Assembly (NCBI GenBank): GCA_017475935.1 | Contig: JAFVEP010000011.1 | Span: 1-39,342 of the forward strand | Source: Alphaproteobacteria bacterium | GTDB taxonomy: Bacteria > Pseudomonadota > Alphaproteobacteria > RF32 > CAG-239 | Reading direction: 5' to 3' | Length of the DNA: 39,342 nucleotides | Shown here: one piece after another, positions 26,223 to 34,589 of the stretch | Layout: each line of letters begins with the position of its first letter | How positions within the stretch are numbered: position 1 is the stretch's first letter | Program-made: the position numbers and the translations under genes | The notes under the pieces: model-generated | The model's database searches: none | The model's input: only the letters and a program-made list of their open reading frames with translations | Told to the model about the DNA's origin: nothing

Positions 26223-26999
26223 ATGGTTGAAGTTTTATTTAATGGCCACGCCGGCCGCATAGAGGGAAGATATTACAAAAGCGAAAGACCGAATGCACCG
26301 GTTGCGCTGATTTTGCATCCGGATCCGCTGTTCGGCGGTACAATGAATAATAAAGTCGTATATAGTCTTTTCAGTTGCTTTAAGGATTTAGGGTTTTCTG
26401 TTTTGCGTTTTAACTTCAGAGGCGTCGGCAGATCACAGGGACAATTTGATAACGGAATAGGGGAACTGTCGGATGCTACGGTTGCACTTGATTGGCTGCA
26501 AAATATGAATCCGGATGCCAAACAATGTTGGATCGCCGGATATTCGTTTGGTGCTTGGATCGGTTTGCAGCTTTTAATGCGTCGGCCGGATATTAATAAT
26601 TTTATTGCCGTTACACCACCGGCTAATGAAAAAGATTTTTCGTTTCTGGCACCATGTCCGGCTTCCGGATTGATTGTTCAAGGCGGTCGCGATGAAATTG
26701 TTAATCCGTATACGGTAGAAACCATGGCGCGCCGTTTGAATCAACAGCGTCATGTGGAAATAGATTTTGCCATGATTGAAGACGGTGACCATATGTATAA
26801 TGATCATTTGAAAGATCTGTATAAGGTTTCGGGACAATATGTGATCAGTGCAATGCAACGCCGTGAGCCGATTAAAAAACGCCGCGGACGCAGAAAAAAA
26901 TCGGAAATAGAAGATGATCTTTTGCTCATCGATGACAGCGAAAATTATGAAGTCGAAGATGGTGAGGATTATAACGAGTTTGACAGCGAAGAGGCATAA
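26223..26999 (+). CDS. Alpha/beta hydrolase (COG2945-like)
   Basis: 258 residues. HPDPLFGGTMNNKVV near the start and LRFNFRGVGRSQG are typical of this cytosolic hydrolase family. The nucleophile is in GYSFG (about 104-108), the acid in GGRDEIV, and the histidine in GDHMYNDH. The substrate is unknown. The C-terminal 45 residues are unusual: a Lys/Arg block (KKRRGRRKK) followed by a strongly acidic tail, likely disordered. lepB starts two bases after its stop. Confidence 0.9.
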   Translation: MVEVLFNGHAGRIEGRYYKSERPNAPVALILHPDPLFGGTMNNKVVYSLFSCFKDLGFSVLRFNFRGVGRSQGQFDNGIGELSDATVALDWLQNMNPDAKQCWIAGYSFGAWIGLQLLMRRPDINNFIAVTPPANEKDFSFLAPCPASGLIVQGGRDEIVNPYTVETMARRLNQQRHVEIDFAMIEDGDHMYNDHLKDLYKVSGQYVISAMQRREPIKKRRGRRKKSEIEDDLLLIDDSENYEVEDGEDYNEFDSEEA

Positions 27000-27001
27000 T
27001 C

Positions 27002-27787
27002 GTGATAAAAATGCGCAAAAAAACAGATTCTCAAAAAACAAGCCAAACAGTGCCGGCTAAAAAGGAAGAATCATTTAAAGAAAATTTGAAAACAGTTTTT
27101 TTGGCGATTTTGATAGCTGTGGTGATTCGCAGTTTTATTATGGAGCCGTTTCGTATTCCGTCAGGTTCGATGTATCCGACACTGAAGGTCGGTGATTATC
27201 TTTTTGTAGCTAAATATTCTTACGGGTATTCCAGATATTCGCTTCCTTTCGGCTTACCGCTTTTTAATGGCCGAGTTTGGTATACCGAGCCGCAGAGAGG
27301 CGATGTGGCCGTTTTTAAATTTCCGAAGAATCCGCATACGGATTTTATTAAGCGTATTATCGGCTTGCCGGGGGATAAAGTTCAAGTGAAAAAAGGCAGA
27401 CTATACATTAATGATGTGATTGTACCGCGTGGCGATAAACAACGTTATATCATTGATGAATATGTAAGCTTTCCTGAATTTTATCATCAGTATGAGGAAA
27501 CACTGCCGAACGGCAAAAAACATCAAATTATAGAAATATCCGATGAAGAGCGGATTGTTGATGATACGGAAGAATTTATCGTTCCCGAAGATGCTTTCTT
27601 TATGATGGGGGATAACCGCGATCGTTCGGATGACAGCCGGATACGGGTGGGCTTTGTTCCGAAAGAAAATTTGGTCGGCAAGGCAAAATTTATCTTTTTC
27701 TCTCATAGCGATAAAGGATCGTTGATAAAGCCATGGACGTGGTTTGGAGCCATTCGGTGGGAACGTTTTTTCACAGGCATTGAATAA
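27002..27787 (+). CDS. lepB: Signal peptidase I
   Basis: LepB removes signal peptides from exported proteins on the periplasmic face of the inner membrane. One membrane helix (about 30-47) is followed by FRIPSGSMYPTL with the catalytic Ser, DFIKRIIGLPGDKV with the catalytic Lys, and the MMGDNRDRSDDSR signature. The 261-residue size is normal. GTG 27002 is chosen: AGAGG at 26989-26993 gives an eight-base spacing, while the first ATG (27011) would be 17 bases away. The gene is followed by rnc with a one-base gap. Confidence 0.96.
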   Translation: MIKMRKKTDSQKTSQTVPAKKEESFKENLKTVFLAILIAVVIRSFIMEPFRIPSGSMYPTLKVGDYLFVAKYSYGYSRYSLPFGLPLFNGRVWYTEPQRGDVAVFKFPKNPHTDFIKRIIGLPGDKVQVKKGRLYINDVIVPRGDKQRYIIDEYVSFPEFYHQYEETLPNGKKHQIIEISDEERIVDDTEEFIVPEDAFFMMGDNRDRSDDSRIRVGFVPKENLVGKAKFIFFSHSDKGSLIKPWTWFGAIRWERFFTGIE

Positions 27788-27788
27788 T

Positions 27789-28439
27789 ATGGATGAATTG
27801 GAAGAAATTCTGCACTATCGATTCCGCAATAAACAATTGCTGCAACAGGCATTGACGCACAGCAGTGTCAGCGGTAATAAACATCGAAACTACGAAAGGT
27901 TGGAGTTTTTGGGCGATCGTGTTTTAGGCATGACGATGGCGCATTTGCTTTACGATATGTTTCCGAATGATCGTGAAGGTGAGTTATCACAAAGACATGT
28001 TAAACTCGTGTGTGCCGAAATGGTGGCTAAAGTGGCTAAAAAATTGCATCTTGATGAATATATAACGGCCAAAGACAAAGAAACAGCTGAACGGACAAAT
28101 GTTTTGTGTGATGTCGGAGAGGCGGTGATCGGTGCGATTTACATGGATTCTAACATAGAAGAGGCCATTTCTTTTGTTGAGCGCAATTGGCGGGATATGA
28201 TAGATGTTGATTTCGGTAAGCAAAAAGATTATAAAACGCGGCTGCAAGAAAAATTTCATACGCTGAAAAAAGAATCTCCGATTTATCAGGTGGTTGAAAA
28301 AAAAGGTTCGGAACATGAACCGGTGTTTGTGGTTTGTGTTCAATATGAAAATTTATCCGCATTCGGCGAGGGGACAAACAAGAAAACAGCCGAACAGGAA
28401 GCGGCTAAAAATCTACTTAATTTAATGGGTGAAAAATGA
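27789..28439 (+). CDS. rnc: Ribonuclease III
   Basis: RNase III cuts double-stranded RNA, including rRNA precursors. NYERLEFLGDRVLGM is the family signature with the metal-binding Glu/Asp, and DVGEAVIGAIYMDS supplies the second acidic set. The C-terminal dsRNA-binding domain (about 148-214) ends GEGTNKKTAEQEAAKNLL. It is 216 residues long. ATG 27789 is chosen because the frame's earlier start lies within lepB. Its TGA overlaps the era ATG (ATGA). lepB-rnc-era is a widespread gene order. Confidence 0.97.
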   Translation: MDELEEILHYRFRNKQLLQQALTHSSVSGNKHRNYERLEFLGDRVLGMTMAHLLYDMFPNDREGELSQRHVKLVCAEMVAKVAKKLHLDEYITAKDKETAERTNVLCDVGEAVIGAIYMDSNIEEAISFVERNWRDMIDVDFGKQKDYKTRLQEKFHTLKKESPIYQVVEKKGSEHEPVFVVCVQYENLSAFGEGTNKKTAEQEAAKNLLNLMGEK

Positions 28440-29332
28440 AAAAAACACGCTGTGGCTTTGTTGCTTTGATTGGGGCACCGAATGCCGGAAAGTCGACTAT
28501 TACCAATAACTTTGTCGGATCAAAAGTCTCTATTGTGTCGCCCAAGGCGCAGACAACGCGTTCAACCATCAAAGGCATTGGAATTTATGATCATACACAG
28601 ATTATTTTTTTAGATACGCCGGGTATTTTTGTGCCGAAAAGACGTCTTGATCGGGCGATGGTTGCCAGTGCATGGAATGGTTCGGGAGATGCGGACATTA
28701 ATGTTTTGGTTGTTGATGCGCATCGGGGACTTAATGATGAAACCATTGCCATAATTGATGAGCTAAACAAACGCGAAGCGCATGCTGTTCTGGCCATTAA
28801 TAAAATAGATTTGGAAGAGGAAGAAGATTTACAGCGCCTGAAAGAAGAATTGGAAAATCTGTTCGCTTTTGACGCAGTGTTTATGTTCTCTGCTCAAACG
28901 GGGGATCATATGCACGATTTTTATCAGTATTTGGCCGATAACCTACCCGAAAGCCCGTGGTATTATCCGGAAGAACAGATGTCGGATATGCCGCTGAAAC
29001 TTCTGGCGGCGGAGGTTGTTCGCGAAAAATTGTTCCTCAACTTAAAGCAGGAATTGCCGTATGAGCTGACCGTTGAACCGGAGTTGTGGGAGCATAGAGA
29101 AGACGGTTCAATCCGTGCCGAAATGACGATTTATGTCTCGCGGGAAGGGCAAAAGACCATCATTCTGGGACGCAACGGGGCGATGATCAAAAAAATCGGG
29201 CAAAGTGCGCGCTTGGAGCTGGAAGAACTGCTGGAAGAGCGTATCCATTTGTTTTTGTATGTAAAAGTTCGCGGTAACTGGCAGGAAGATCCGGCGCATT
29301 ATGCCGATCGGGGGCTGAATTTTAAATCATAA
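28436..29332 (+). CDS. era: GTPase Era
   Basis: Era binds the 3' end of 16S rRNA and assists 30S assembly. G1 is GAPNAGKST, G3 DTPG, G4 NKID, and the effector loop includes TTRSTIKG. The KH domain occupies the C-terminal third, with LGRNGAMIKKIGQSARLELE at about 240-260. At 298 residues it is normal length. ATG 28436 overlaps the rnc stop by four bases. It is the last gene of the operon started near 26153. Confidence 0.97.
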   Translation: MKKTRCGFVALIGAPNAGKSTITNNFVGSKVSIVSPKAQTTRSTIKGIGIYDHTQIIFLDTPGIFVPKRRLDRAMVASAWNGSGDADINVLVVDAHRGLNDETIAIIDELNKREAHAVLAINKIDLEEEEDLQRLKEELENLFAFDAVFMFSAQTGDHMHDFYQYLADNLPESPWYYPEEQMSDMPLKLLAAEVVREKLFLNLKQELPYELTVEPELWEHREDGSIRAEMTIYVSREGQKTIILGRNGAMIKKIGQSARLELEELLEERIHLFLYVKVRGNWQEDPAHYADRGLNFKS

Positions 29333-29337
29333 AAATA

Positions 29338-29366
29338 TTGACAAAAATATACAGGCGTGATAGTTT
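29338..29366 (+). promoter_or_regulatory. Candidate sigma70 promoter for the acyl carrier protein gene
   Basis: TTGACA (29338-29343), 17 bases, TAGTTT (29361-29366). The leader to ATG 29393 is short and has no visible Shine-Dalgarno sequence. Confidence 0.6.
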
Positions 29367-29392
29367 GTAGCTATTCACCAATAATTATATGT

Positions 29393-29659
29393 ATGAAAAC
29401 AATAATTAGCTTGCAAGATGTGCGGATTGCACTCGAGTCGGTTACGGATTTTTCGTTCGGACAAATGACGGATTATGAAATGCTCAATTCTGATCTTCAA
29501 GACGATTTCGGCTTGGATAGCGTGGATATCACCGAAATGGTTGAAGCGCTTGAAGACAGATTAGGTGTTGTTATCCGCAGCGAGGGAACTGAATGGTTTT
29601 CTGCCCACGCACAGTCCGTAGAAAACTTTTTACAGATGGTCAACGACTATCAGGACTAA
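29393..29659 (+). CDS. Stand-alone acyl carrier protein
   Basis: 88 residues. DFGLDSVDITEMVEALEDRLGV carries the Ser that receives 4'-phosphopantetheine, in DSVD instead of the common DSLD/DSLE. Acyl carrier proteins shuttle acyl thioesters in fatty-acid or specialised lipid synthesis. No fatty-acid genes adjoin it, so it is probably an accessory ACP rather than the main AcpP. An in-frame GTG at 29357 would overlap the promoter, so ATG 29393 is chosen. There is its own promoter and a terminator. Confidence 0.85.
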   Translation: MKTIISLQDVRIALESVTDFSFGQMTDYEMLNSDLQDDFGLDSVDITEMVEALEDRLGVVIRSEGTEWFSAHAQSVENFLQMVNDYQD

Positions 29660-29665
29660 CACTAC

Positions 29666-29696
29666 AAAAGGTTCGGGAGATTTCTCGAACCTTTTT
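29666..29696 (+). terminator. Rho-independent terminator after the acyl carrier protein gene
   Basis: AAAAGGTTCG pairs with CGAACCTTTT around a ten-base loop, followed by a T run. Confidence 0.85.
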
Positions 29697-29773
29697 GCGT
29701 GATTACAAAAACATACGGTAGAGGTATTATGTTACCTTTATAATAAAATATTGAAAAATATGCATTTTTTGTG

Positions 29774-29801
29774 TTGACAAGCTGAAAAGTTTGTATATAC
29801 T
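29774..29801 (+). promoter_or_regulatory. Candidate sigma70 promoter for rplM-rpsI
   Basis: TTGACA (29774-29779), 16 bases, TATACT (29796-29801), 38 bases before the rplM ATG, which has GGAAAGAG upstream. Confidence 0.7.
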
Positions 29802-29839
29802 CACGTTGATTTTATAACATTAACAGGAAAGAGATTAAA

Positions 29840-30310
29840 ATGATTTCTACACATGAAACAAAACCCGCTGATATCGAAAGAAAGTGGTATTTGGTTGATG
29901 CCAGCGGCGTTGTCTTGGGACGTCTTTCCGCAGAGATTGCTAAAATTTTGCGCGGTAAGAACAAACCTTACTTTACACCACACTTGGATTGCGGTGACTA
30001 TGTTGTCGTTATTAATGCCGACAAGGTAAAGCTGACCGGTAAAAAATTGTCTGATAAGCACTATTATCAACACACCGGTTACATCGGCAGTGTGAAAGAC
30101 ACAACAGCCGGAAAAATTTTGGAAGGTCGTTTTCCGGAAAGAGTTATTCAAAAGGCTGTTCAGAGAATGCTTTCGCGTAATCCGTTGGGCCGTCAGATGA
30201 TGACTAAGTTAAAAGTTTATGCCGGTGAAAATCATCCGCATACGGCGCAGAATCCGGTTGTTCTGGATATTGCTGCTCAAAACCCGAAAAATAAAAGGAG
30301 TGCTTTATAA
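29840..30310 (+). CDS. rplM: 50S ribosomal protein L13
   Basis: L13 is an early assembly protein of the large subunit. [49 protein letters not shown]-equivalent HTGYIGSVK and [20 protein letters not shown] are diagnostic. Its 156 residues are slightly longer than E. coli L13, as in many alphaproteobacteria. The final TAA shares its last base with the rpsI ATG. Confidence 0.98.
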   Translation: MISTHETKPADIERKWYLVDASGVVLGRLSAEIAKILRGKNKPYFTPHLDCGDYVVVINADKVKLTGKKLSDKHYYQHTGYIGSVKDTTAGKILEGRFPERVIQKAVQRMLSRNPLGRQMMTKLKVYAGENHPHTAQNPVVLDIAAQNPKNKRSAL

Positions 30311-30792
30311 TGGCTAAGAAAAAAATTGAATCATTGCAGGAAATTAAGTCGGCTGTTTCTGTGGAAGCAGAAGATAAAGCACAACGCAAGTCGGTTAAAG
30401 ATAAACAAGGCCGCTCTTATGCCACAGGCAAAAGAAAAGATGCTGTCGCCCGCGTTTGGGTTATGCCGGGGAAAGGTAATATCACCATTAATAAAAAATC
30501 CATTGATGAGTATTTTGCCCGTCCGGTATTGAAGATGGTGATTAATCAGCCGTTTGTTATTACAAATCGCGAAAATGAATTTGATGTTGTCTGCACGGTT
30601 ACCGGCGGTGGCTTGTCCGGTCAGGCCGGTGCCATCAGACATGGTATTTCGAAGGCTTTGAATGAATATGAGCCGGAATTGAGACCGACATTGAAACAAG
30701 CCGGTTTGTTGGTTCGCGATGATCGTGTTGTTGAACGTAAAAAATACGGTAAGGCGAAGGCTCGTCGTTCGTATCAATTCAGCAAACGTTAG
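30310..30792 (+). CDS. rpsI: 30S ribosomal protein S9
   Basis: S9 binds 16S rRNA in the small-subunit head, its C-terminal tail reaching the P-site t[22 protein letters not shown] begins the conserved domain at about residue 38; [19 protein letters not shown] and [19 protein letters not shown] complete it. The N-terminal extension (about 35 residues, charged) is common in alphaproteobacteria. It is coupled to rplM by a one-base overlap, with GGAG upstream. Confidence 0.98.
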   Translation: MAKKKIESLQEIKSAVSVEAEDKAQRKSVKDKQGRSYATGKRKDAVARVWVMPGKGNITINKKSIDEYFARPVLKMVINQPFVITNRENEFDVVCTVTGGGLSGQAGAIRHGISKALNEYEPELRPTLKQAGLLVRDDRVVERKKYGKAKARRSYQFSKR

Positions 30793-30814
30793 TTTGTGCG
30801 AACAGAGACATTGC

Positions 30815-30848
30815 AAAGGTTGTCTTCGGGCAACCTTTTTCTTTTTTT
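30815..30848 (+). terminator. Rho-independent terminator after rpsI
   Basis: AAAGGTTG pairs with CAACCTTT around TCTTCGGG, followed by a T-rich stretch. Confidence 0.9.
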
Positions 30849-30902
30849 ATAAATAATATTTTTGAGAAAAGTTTGCGCAAAACATAAATACGCAGATAAT
30901 AT

Positions 30903-30931
30903 TTGACAAAATCAAAAGACTTTGATAGACT
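30903..30931 (+). promoter_or_regulatory. Candidate sigma70 promoter
   Basis: TTGACA (30903-30908), 17 bases, TAGACT (30926-30931), 31 bases before ATG 30962. The leader is A/T-rich with no Shine-Dalgarno sequence. Confidence 0.7.
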
Positions 30932-30961
30932 CCGCCATGATAATCAATTATTTAAAAAAAT

Positions 30962-31645
30962 ATGAAACAAAACAGGAAAAATTTGTCTTCGCGCGAAGTA
31001 ACCGAAGACATGCTAAGCGAAATCTCTCAAAAAATCGGCGATGGTTCCGGATCATATACGAACTTAATCGGTAAGGGTTGGAAACCGACACTGTGTCCTT
31101 TGGTCTATCGCCAACCGAAAACGTTGTCGATGGTTGTGATGCCGCTCTTTATTCCGGAGCTGAAACATCTGATTTGGGGTGTGGAAGTTGAGGGAATATA
31201 TCTCTCGCTTAATGCAACGTCGGTCAGAGAATATTATCCGGGATTTTTGGTGGCGCGCGCATGCGGTGATTGCTCCGTCTTTTGGGGAAATTATGAAATG
31301 GCGAAGAAACGGCCATTTGAGTTGCCCGAGCCGGAAGAATTTCATCGTTGGCACCAGTTGTCCGATGTCATTTCTCCTACACTGGAGTTTTTGAAAGAGG
31401 AAGGTTTAACTGTGCAGCCGTTGCAGGCAAGGTACTATGTCAAAACACTGCCCGATAAGCTGCAGCAAGCGGCCAGCAGACGGAAGACTGAGACACAATC
31501 GACCACGAAATGCAACTTACGGTATGTGCTTCATGCTGATCCGATGTACGACGTAACCTATAGAGCTGATGATTTGGGTTCACCTGATGTCAAAATTTTG
31601 CGAGAGTGCTTGAAAAGTTTGGGTTATGTGCCTCAAAGTAGGTAA
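30962..31645 (+). CDS. Unknown soluble protein
   Basis: 227 residues, no signal peptide or membrane helix, and no family recognised. The central part alternates strands and aromatic residues (LVYRQPKTLSMVVMPLFIPE, then IWGVEVEGIYLSLN). A C-G-D-C pair in ARACGDCSVFWGN (about residue 100) could bind metal but lacks an obvious second pair. It is monocistronic: own promoter at 30903, own terminator after the stop. The ATG at 30962 has only A residues upstream, suggesting SD-independent initiation. Confidence 0.75.
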   Translation: MKQNRKNLSSREVTEDMLSEISQKIGDGSGSYTNLIGKGWKPTLCPLVYRQPKTLSMVVMPLFIPELKHLIWGVEVEGIYLSLNATSVREYYPGFLVARACGDCSVFWGNYEMAKKRPFELPEPEEFHRWHQLSDVISPTLEFLKEEGLTVQPLQARYYVKTLPDKLQQAASRRKTETQSTTKCNLRYVLHADPMYDVTYRADDLGSPDVKILRECLKSLGYVPQSR

Positions 31646-31664
31646 TAATCTGCGATGACTTAAA

Positions 31665-31698
31665 AACAGGCCAGTGCATTATGCATTGGTCTGTTTTT
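31665..31698 (+). terminator. Rho-independent terminator after the 30962 gene
   Basis: ACAGGCCAGTGCAT pairs with ATGCATTGGTCTGT, followed by seven or more T. A second small hairpin, CCCCGTAT-AA-ATACGGGG, follows at 31725-31742. Confidence 0.85.
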
Positions 31699-31770
31699 TG
31701 TTATTCTAACGCCTTAACATTCATCCCCGTATAAATACGGGGTTTTCGGCAAGGCAACTAATAAAAACAA

Positions 31771-31872
31771 GACACGGCGTGCCGTGTTAGCGATGATTTT
31801 TGCTTATGATAAGATGCGTAGCGTACTTCGAACGATGACAGTAAAAAAGATGCGTAGTGCCGCAAAGGGAGG
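31771..31872. repeat. Intergenic repeat mosaic, second locus
   Basis: The palindrome ACACGGCGTGCCGTGT, then TTAGCGATGA, AAGATGCGTAGCG, CGATGACAGTAAAAAAGATG and CGTAGTGCCGCAAAGGGA resemble the units at 22495-22580. No gene lies here; together with the terminators it fills 31646-31933. Confidence 0.7.
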
Positions 31873-31885
31873 ATGGTTATTTTTT

Positions 31886-31931
31886 TTAAAAAGAATCCCT
31901 CGCTGCCAGTTGCGGCGGCGGGGGATTCTTT
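31886..31931 (-). terminator. Rho-independent terminator of the 31934 lipoprotein gene
   Basis: On the minus strand AAGAATCCCCCGCCG pairs with the CAGCGAGGGATTCTT arm, followed by TTT and A/T-rich DNA. It lies just after the lipoprotein stop. Confidence 0.75.
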
Positions 31932-31933
31932 AG

Positions 31934-32380
31934 TTAGACATCTGCATCGATCACAGAAACTTTTTTATTTTTTGAGGCGGCAGCCATACCCAAAATACAC
32001 AAACTCAGCAATCCAAAAATAATGATTTTTCCAAAGTCGTTGGTATGGTACAGTTCCTCAATCTGCGCAACTGATTGCTCGCCGGTAACAGCCTGAACTC
32101 CTGATTTGCGCGGAGATACAAATATCGTTACGAGCATGCCTTCAACAGGTTCGATGTTTTGTGTTTTACCAGAAGTGCGGGGACCATGATCGGGCACAGT
32201 TACGTTGACAATGGTGTATTGATTAGAACCAACCGCCACAAACCATGTGCCGCTTTTAGCCTCATATTGCAGATTGCCGGTGCCGATGATTTTCGGCTCA
32301 ATCGGCTCGCTTTCAAGCAGTGAACAACTGGTTAACGTTATGCTCAGCATAGCGATTAACAGAAAAAGAATTTTTTTCAT
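31934..32380 (-). CDS. Lipoprotein with C-terminal membrane helix, unknown function
   Basis: 148 residues. A lipoprotein signal is followed by a lipobox ITLTSC (Cys19). A strand-rich middle part (about 30-90) follows, and then a second hydrophobic helix near the C-terminus (about 117-134, IIIFGLLSLCILGMAAA) before a basic tail. A lipid anchor plus a C-terminal helix is unusual and suggests the protein is tied to the inner membrane at both ends. No family is recognised. It is alone on its strand, with its own terminator. Confidence 0.75.
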   Translation of the reverse strand: MKKILFLLIAMLSITLTSCSLLESEPIEPKIIGTGNLQYEAKSGTWFVAVGSNQYTIVNVTVPDHGPRTSGKTQNIEPVEGMLVTIFVSPRKSGVQAVTGEQSVAQIEELYHTNDFGKIIIFGLLSLCILGMAAASKNKKVSVIDADV

Positions 32381-32487
32381 ATCAAATAATTTAAAAATTG
32401 TAATACTAAGGTTTGCAGTATCAAATAAAAATCCTTTAAAGTCAAGATTTAAGAGTTTATGGTCTGAAACTTTATGGAATAAAAATA

Positions 32488-32512
32488 CCCGCCGGAAAAA
32501 ATATCCGACGGG
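32488..32512 (-). terminator. Rho-independent terminator of recA
   Basis: On the minus strand CCCGTCGG pairs with CCGGCGGG (one G-T pair) around a nine-base loop, followed by TATTTTTA. Confidence 0.8.
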
Positions 32513-32537
32513 ATCTTCTTTTTAATGAAACAGATGA

Positions 32538-33566
32538 TTAATCTTCCTCCGGCATCGGTTCGTCGTCCGTGATCATTTCCGTTGTCAAATGACCGGCATC
32601 TGCGCGGATTTTGTTTTCAATTTCTTCCGCAATTAACGGATTCTGCCGCAAAAAGTTTTTGGCGTTTTCACGGCCTTGGCCGATTTTTTCGCCATTATAG
32701 GAGAACCACGCACCGGCCTTTTCAACAATGCCGGACTTGACGCCGAGATCAATCAGCTCGCCGGTTTTGGAAATACCTTCGCCGTACATAATATCAAAAT
32801 CAACAGTCTTGAATGGCGGAGCTACTTTGTTTTTGACAATTTTAACACGTGTTTGCGAGCCGATGACTTCATCTTTGTCTTTGATGGCGCCGACACGACG
32901 GATATCCAAACGGACGGAAGCATAAAACTTCAGGGCATTACCGCCGGTTGTGGTTTCCGGATTGCCAAACATAACACCGATTTTCATACGGATTTGGTTG
33001 ATGAAGATGATAAGTGTGTTCGAACGGGCAACGGTGGAGGTTAATTTACGCAAAGCCTGACTCATCAAGCGTGCTTGCAAACCCATGTGTGAATCGCCCA
33101 TTTCGCCTTCCAATTCAGCCTTCGGAACGAGGGCGGCAACCGAATCGACAACCATAACATCAATTGCTCCCGATCTGACCAAAGTGTCGGCAATTTCCAG
33201 TGCCTGTTCGCCCGAATCCGGCTGTGAAATAAGCAGATTTTCCACATCAACGCCGATTTTTTTGGCATAAGCCGGATCTAAAGCGTGTTCCGCATCAATA
33301 AAGGCACATGTTCCGCCTTTTTTCTGCGATTGAGCGATGACGCTTAAGGCCAGAGTTGTTTTTCCCGAACTTTCCGGACCGTATATTTCAACGATTCTTC
33401 CTTTCGGCATTCCTCCGATTCCGAGAGCAATATCAATGCCGAGCGAACCCGTCGACACAGCTTCGATGTCAATATTTGTGTTTTGCCCCAGACGCATAAT
33501 AGAGCCTTTTCCGAATGCTCTTTCAATTTGACTGAGGGCTGCTTCAAGTGCTTTATCTTTTTCCAT
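32538..33566 (-). CDS. recA: Recombinase RecA
   Basis: RecA drives homologous strand exchange and stimulates LexA self-cleavage. Walker A is GPESSGKTT (about 65-73), followed by [10 protein letters not shown], the [20 protein letters not shown] segment, [23 protein letters not shown] with loop L2 [20 protein letters not shown], and an acidic C-terminal tail. Its length of 342 is normal. AAAGGAA precedes ATG 33566. A GTTC-N7-GTTC box about 95 bases upstream indicates LexA control. Confidence 0.98.
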   Translation of the reverse strand: MEKDKALEAALSQIERAFGKGSIMRLGQNTNIDIEAVSTGSLGIDIALGIGGMPKGRIVEIYGPESSGKTTLALSVIAQSQKKGGTCAFIDAEHALDPAYAKKIGVDVENLLISQPDSGEQALEIADTLVRSGAIDVMVVDSVAALVPKAELEGEMGDSHMGLQARLMSQALRKLTSTVARSNTLIIFINQIRMKIGVMFGNPETTTGGNALKFYASVRLDIRRVGAIKDKDEVIGSQTRVKIVKNKVAPPFKTVDFDIMYGEGISKTGELIDLGVKSGIVEKAGAWFSYNGEKIGQGRENAKNFLRQNPLIAEEIENKIRADAGHLTTEMITDDEPMPEED

Positions 33567-33657
33567 GTTGATTCCTTTGTAGTTAATCTTATTTTATAAT
33601 GAGTATTTTTTTGAAAAACTCAAATAAAGTTTTAGGTTATCCGCTGAAATATATATT

Positions 33658-33672
33658 GTTCACATTTTGTTC
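33658..33672. promoter_or_regulatory. Candidate LexA (SOS) box of recA
   Basis: GTTC-ACATTTT-GTTC exactly fits the alphaproteobacterial LexA consensus GTTC-N7-GTTC. It lies between recA and the HD-domain gene, 92 bases before the recA start; promoter-like TTGCAA and TATATA stretches flank it on the minus strand. It could also touch the divergent gene. Confidence 0.75.
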
Positions 33673-33768
33673 TTTTTGCAAGTAAAAAAATATGTTGTGA
33701 ATAAAAAAAATAAAAAATCGTGTTTTTAAGGCGGTGTGATAGAAAGAAAAACAAGAAAGAGAGGGATA

Positions 33769-34587
33769 ATGCTGCAGGAAGCATGTAAGTTATTAAAAGA
33801 CGAGTACGAAAAATGTTTGCACTGTGTGCAGCACGATGATTTCTATCGCAAATATGCACAGGAAAAATGGCGTCATTCATGGCAAGTCATGGGCGTCGGT
33901 AATTACATTATTGCCAAAATAGAATGGCTTAAAGATTGCGATTGTGCGTATCTGGACATGGTTAAAACGGCAGTACTGTTGCATGATGTGTGTCGATTCG
34001 CTGAAATAACATCGCTGTGCTGCGCCCATGCCAAACTGGATCATGGTGTGGCGGCAAGTGAACTCTTGCAGACGATTCCGATGTTTGCGGATATCCGGAT
34101 TTGGCTGCCGATTAAACACCACGGCCACCTGATTGAAGATCTGTACAATGATCCGGTTTATCAACAAATTGATGATCTGCATCTTAAAGAACAGGTGGAA
34201 AAAATTTGTTTTATTATTCGTGATGCCGATAAAATTGCCAATCTGCATATGATGTGCAATGAGCCGGATATGTTGTTTTTGTTCACGGGGACAAGCTCGG
34301 GTGATGCCGAAAAGGACGGTTCCGTTTCCGATATCATTAAACAGACGGCCTTTTCAGGGATGACCGTTCCGCGGAATTTTGAAATGACTATGTCGGATCG
34401 CATGATCAGTTTTCTGTCATGGTATATGGATATCAATTATAAATATGCGATAGAGTTTTGTGCAACGCTCGGTGTGACGGAAAAACTTGTCCGCGAATAT
34501 CAGAAAATTTGTCGGGATGAGCCGTTTAAATCAGATTTTTTACGTTATTTTAGGCAGTATCTGAACGAGCATCAATTCAGGGCATAG
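33769..34587 (+). CDS. HD-domain phosphohydrolase
   Basis: 272 residues, soluble. HD-superfamily ligands appear in order: KWRHSWQV, LLHDVCRFAE (HD, about 83-84), KHHGH (about 118) and RDADKIANL (about 150). This set is typical of metal-dependent phosphohydrolases acting on nucleotides or small phosphoesters; the substrate is unknown. Cysteines cluster near the start and between the motifs. ATG 33769 follows GAGAGGG; the GTG at 33736 is less likely. It is divergent from recA and convergent with the membrane protein gene, two bases apart. Confidence 0.88.
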   Translation: MLQEACKLLKDEYEKCLHCVQHDDFYRKYAQEKWRHSWQVMGVGNYIIAKIEWLKDCDCAYLDMVKTAVLLHDVCRFAEITSLCCAHAKLDHGVAASELLQTIPMFADIRIWLPIKHHGHLIEDLYNDPVYQQIDDLHLKEQVEKICFIIRDADKIANLHMMCNEPDMLFLFTGTSSGDAEKDGSVSDIIKQTAFSGMTVPRNFEMTMSDRMISFLSWYMDINYKYAIEFCATLGVTEKLVREYQKICRDEPFKSDFLRYFRQYLNEHQFRA

Positions 34588-34589
34588 GG

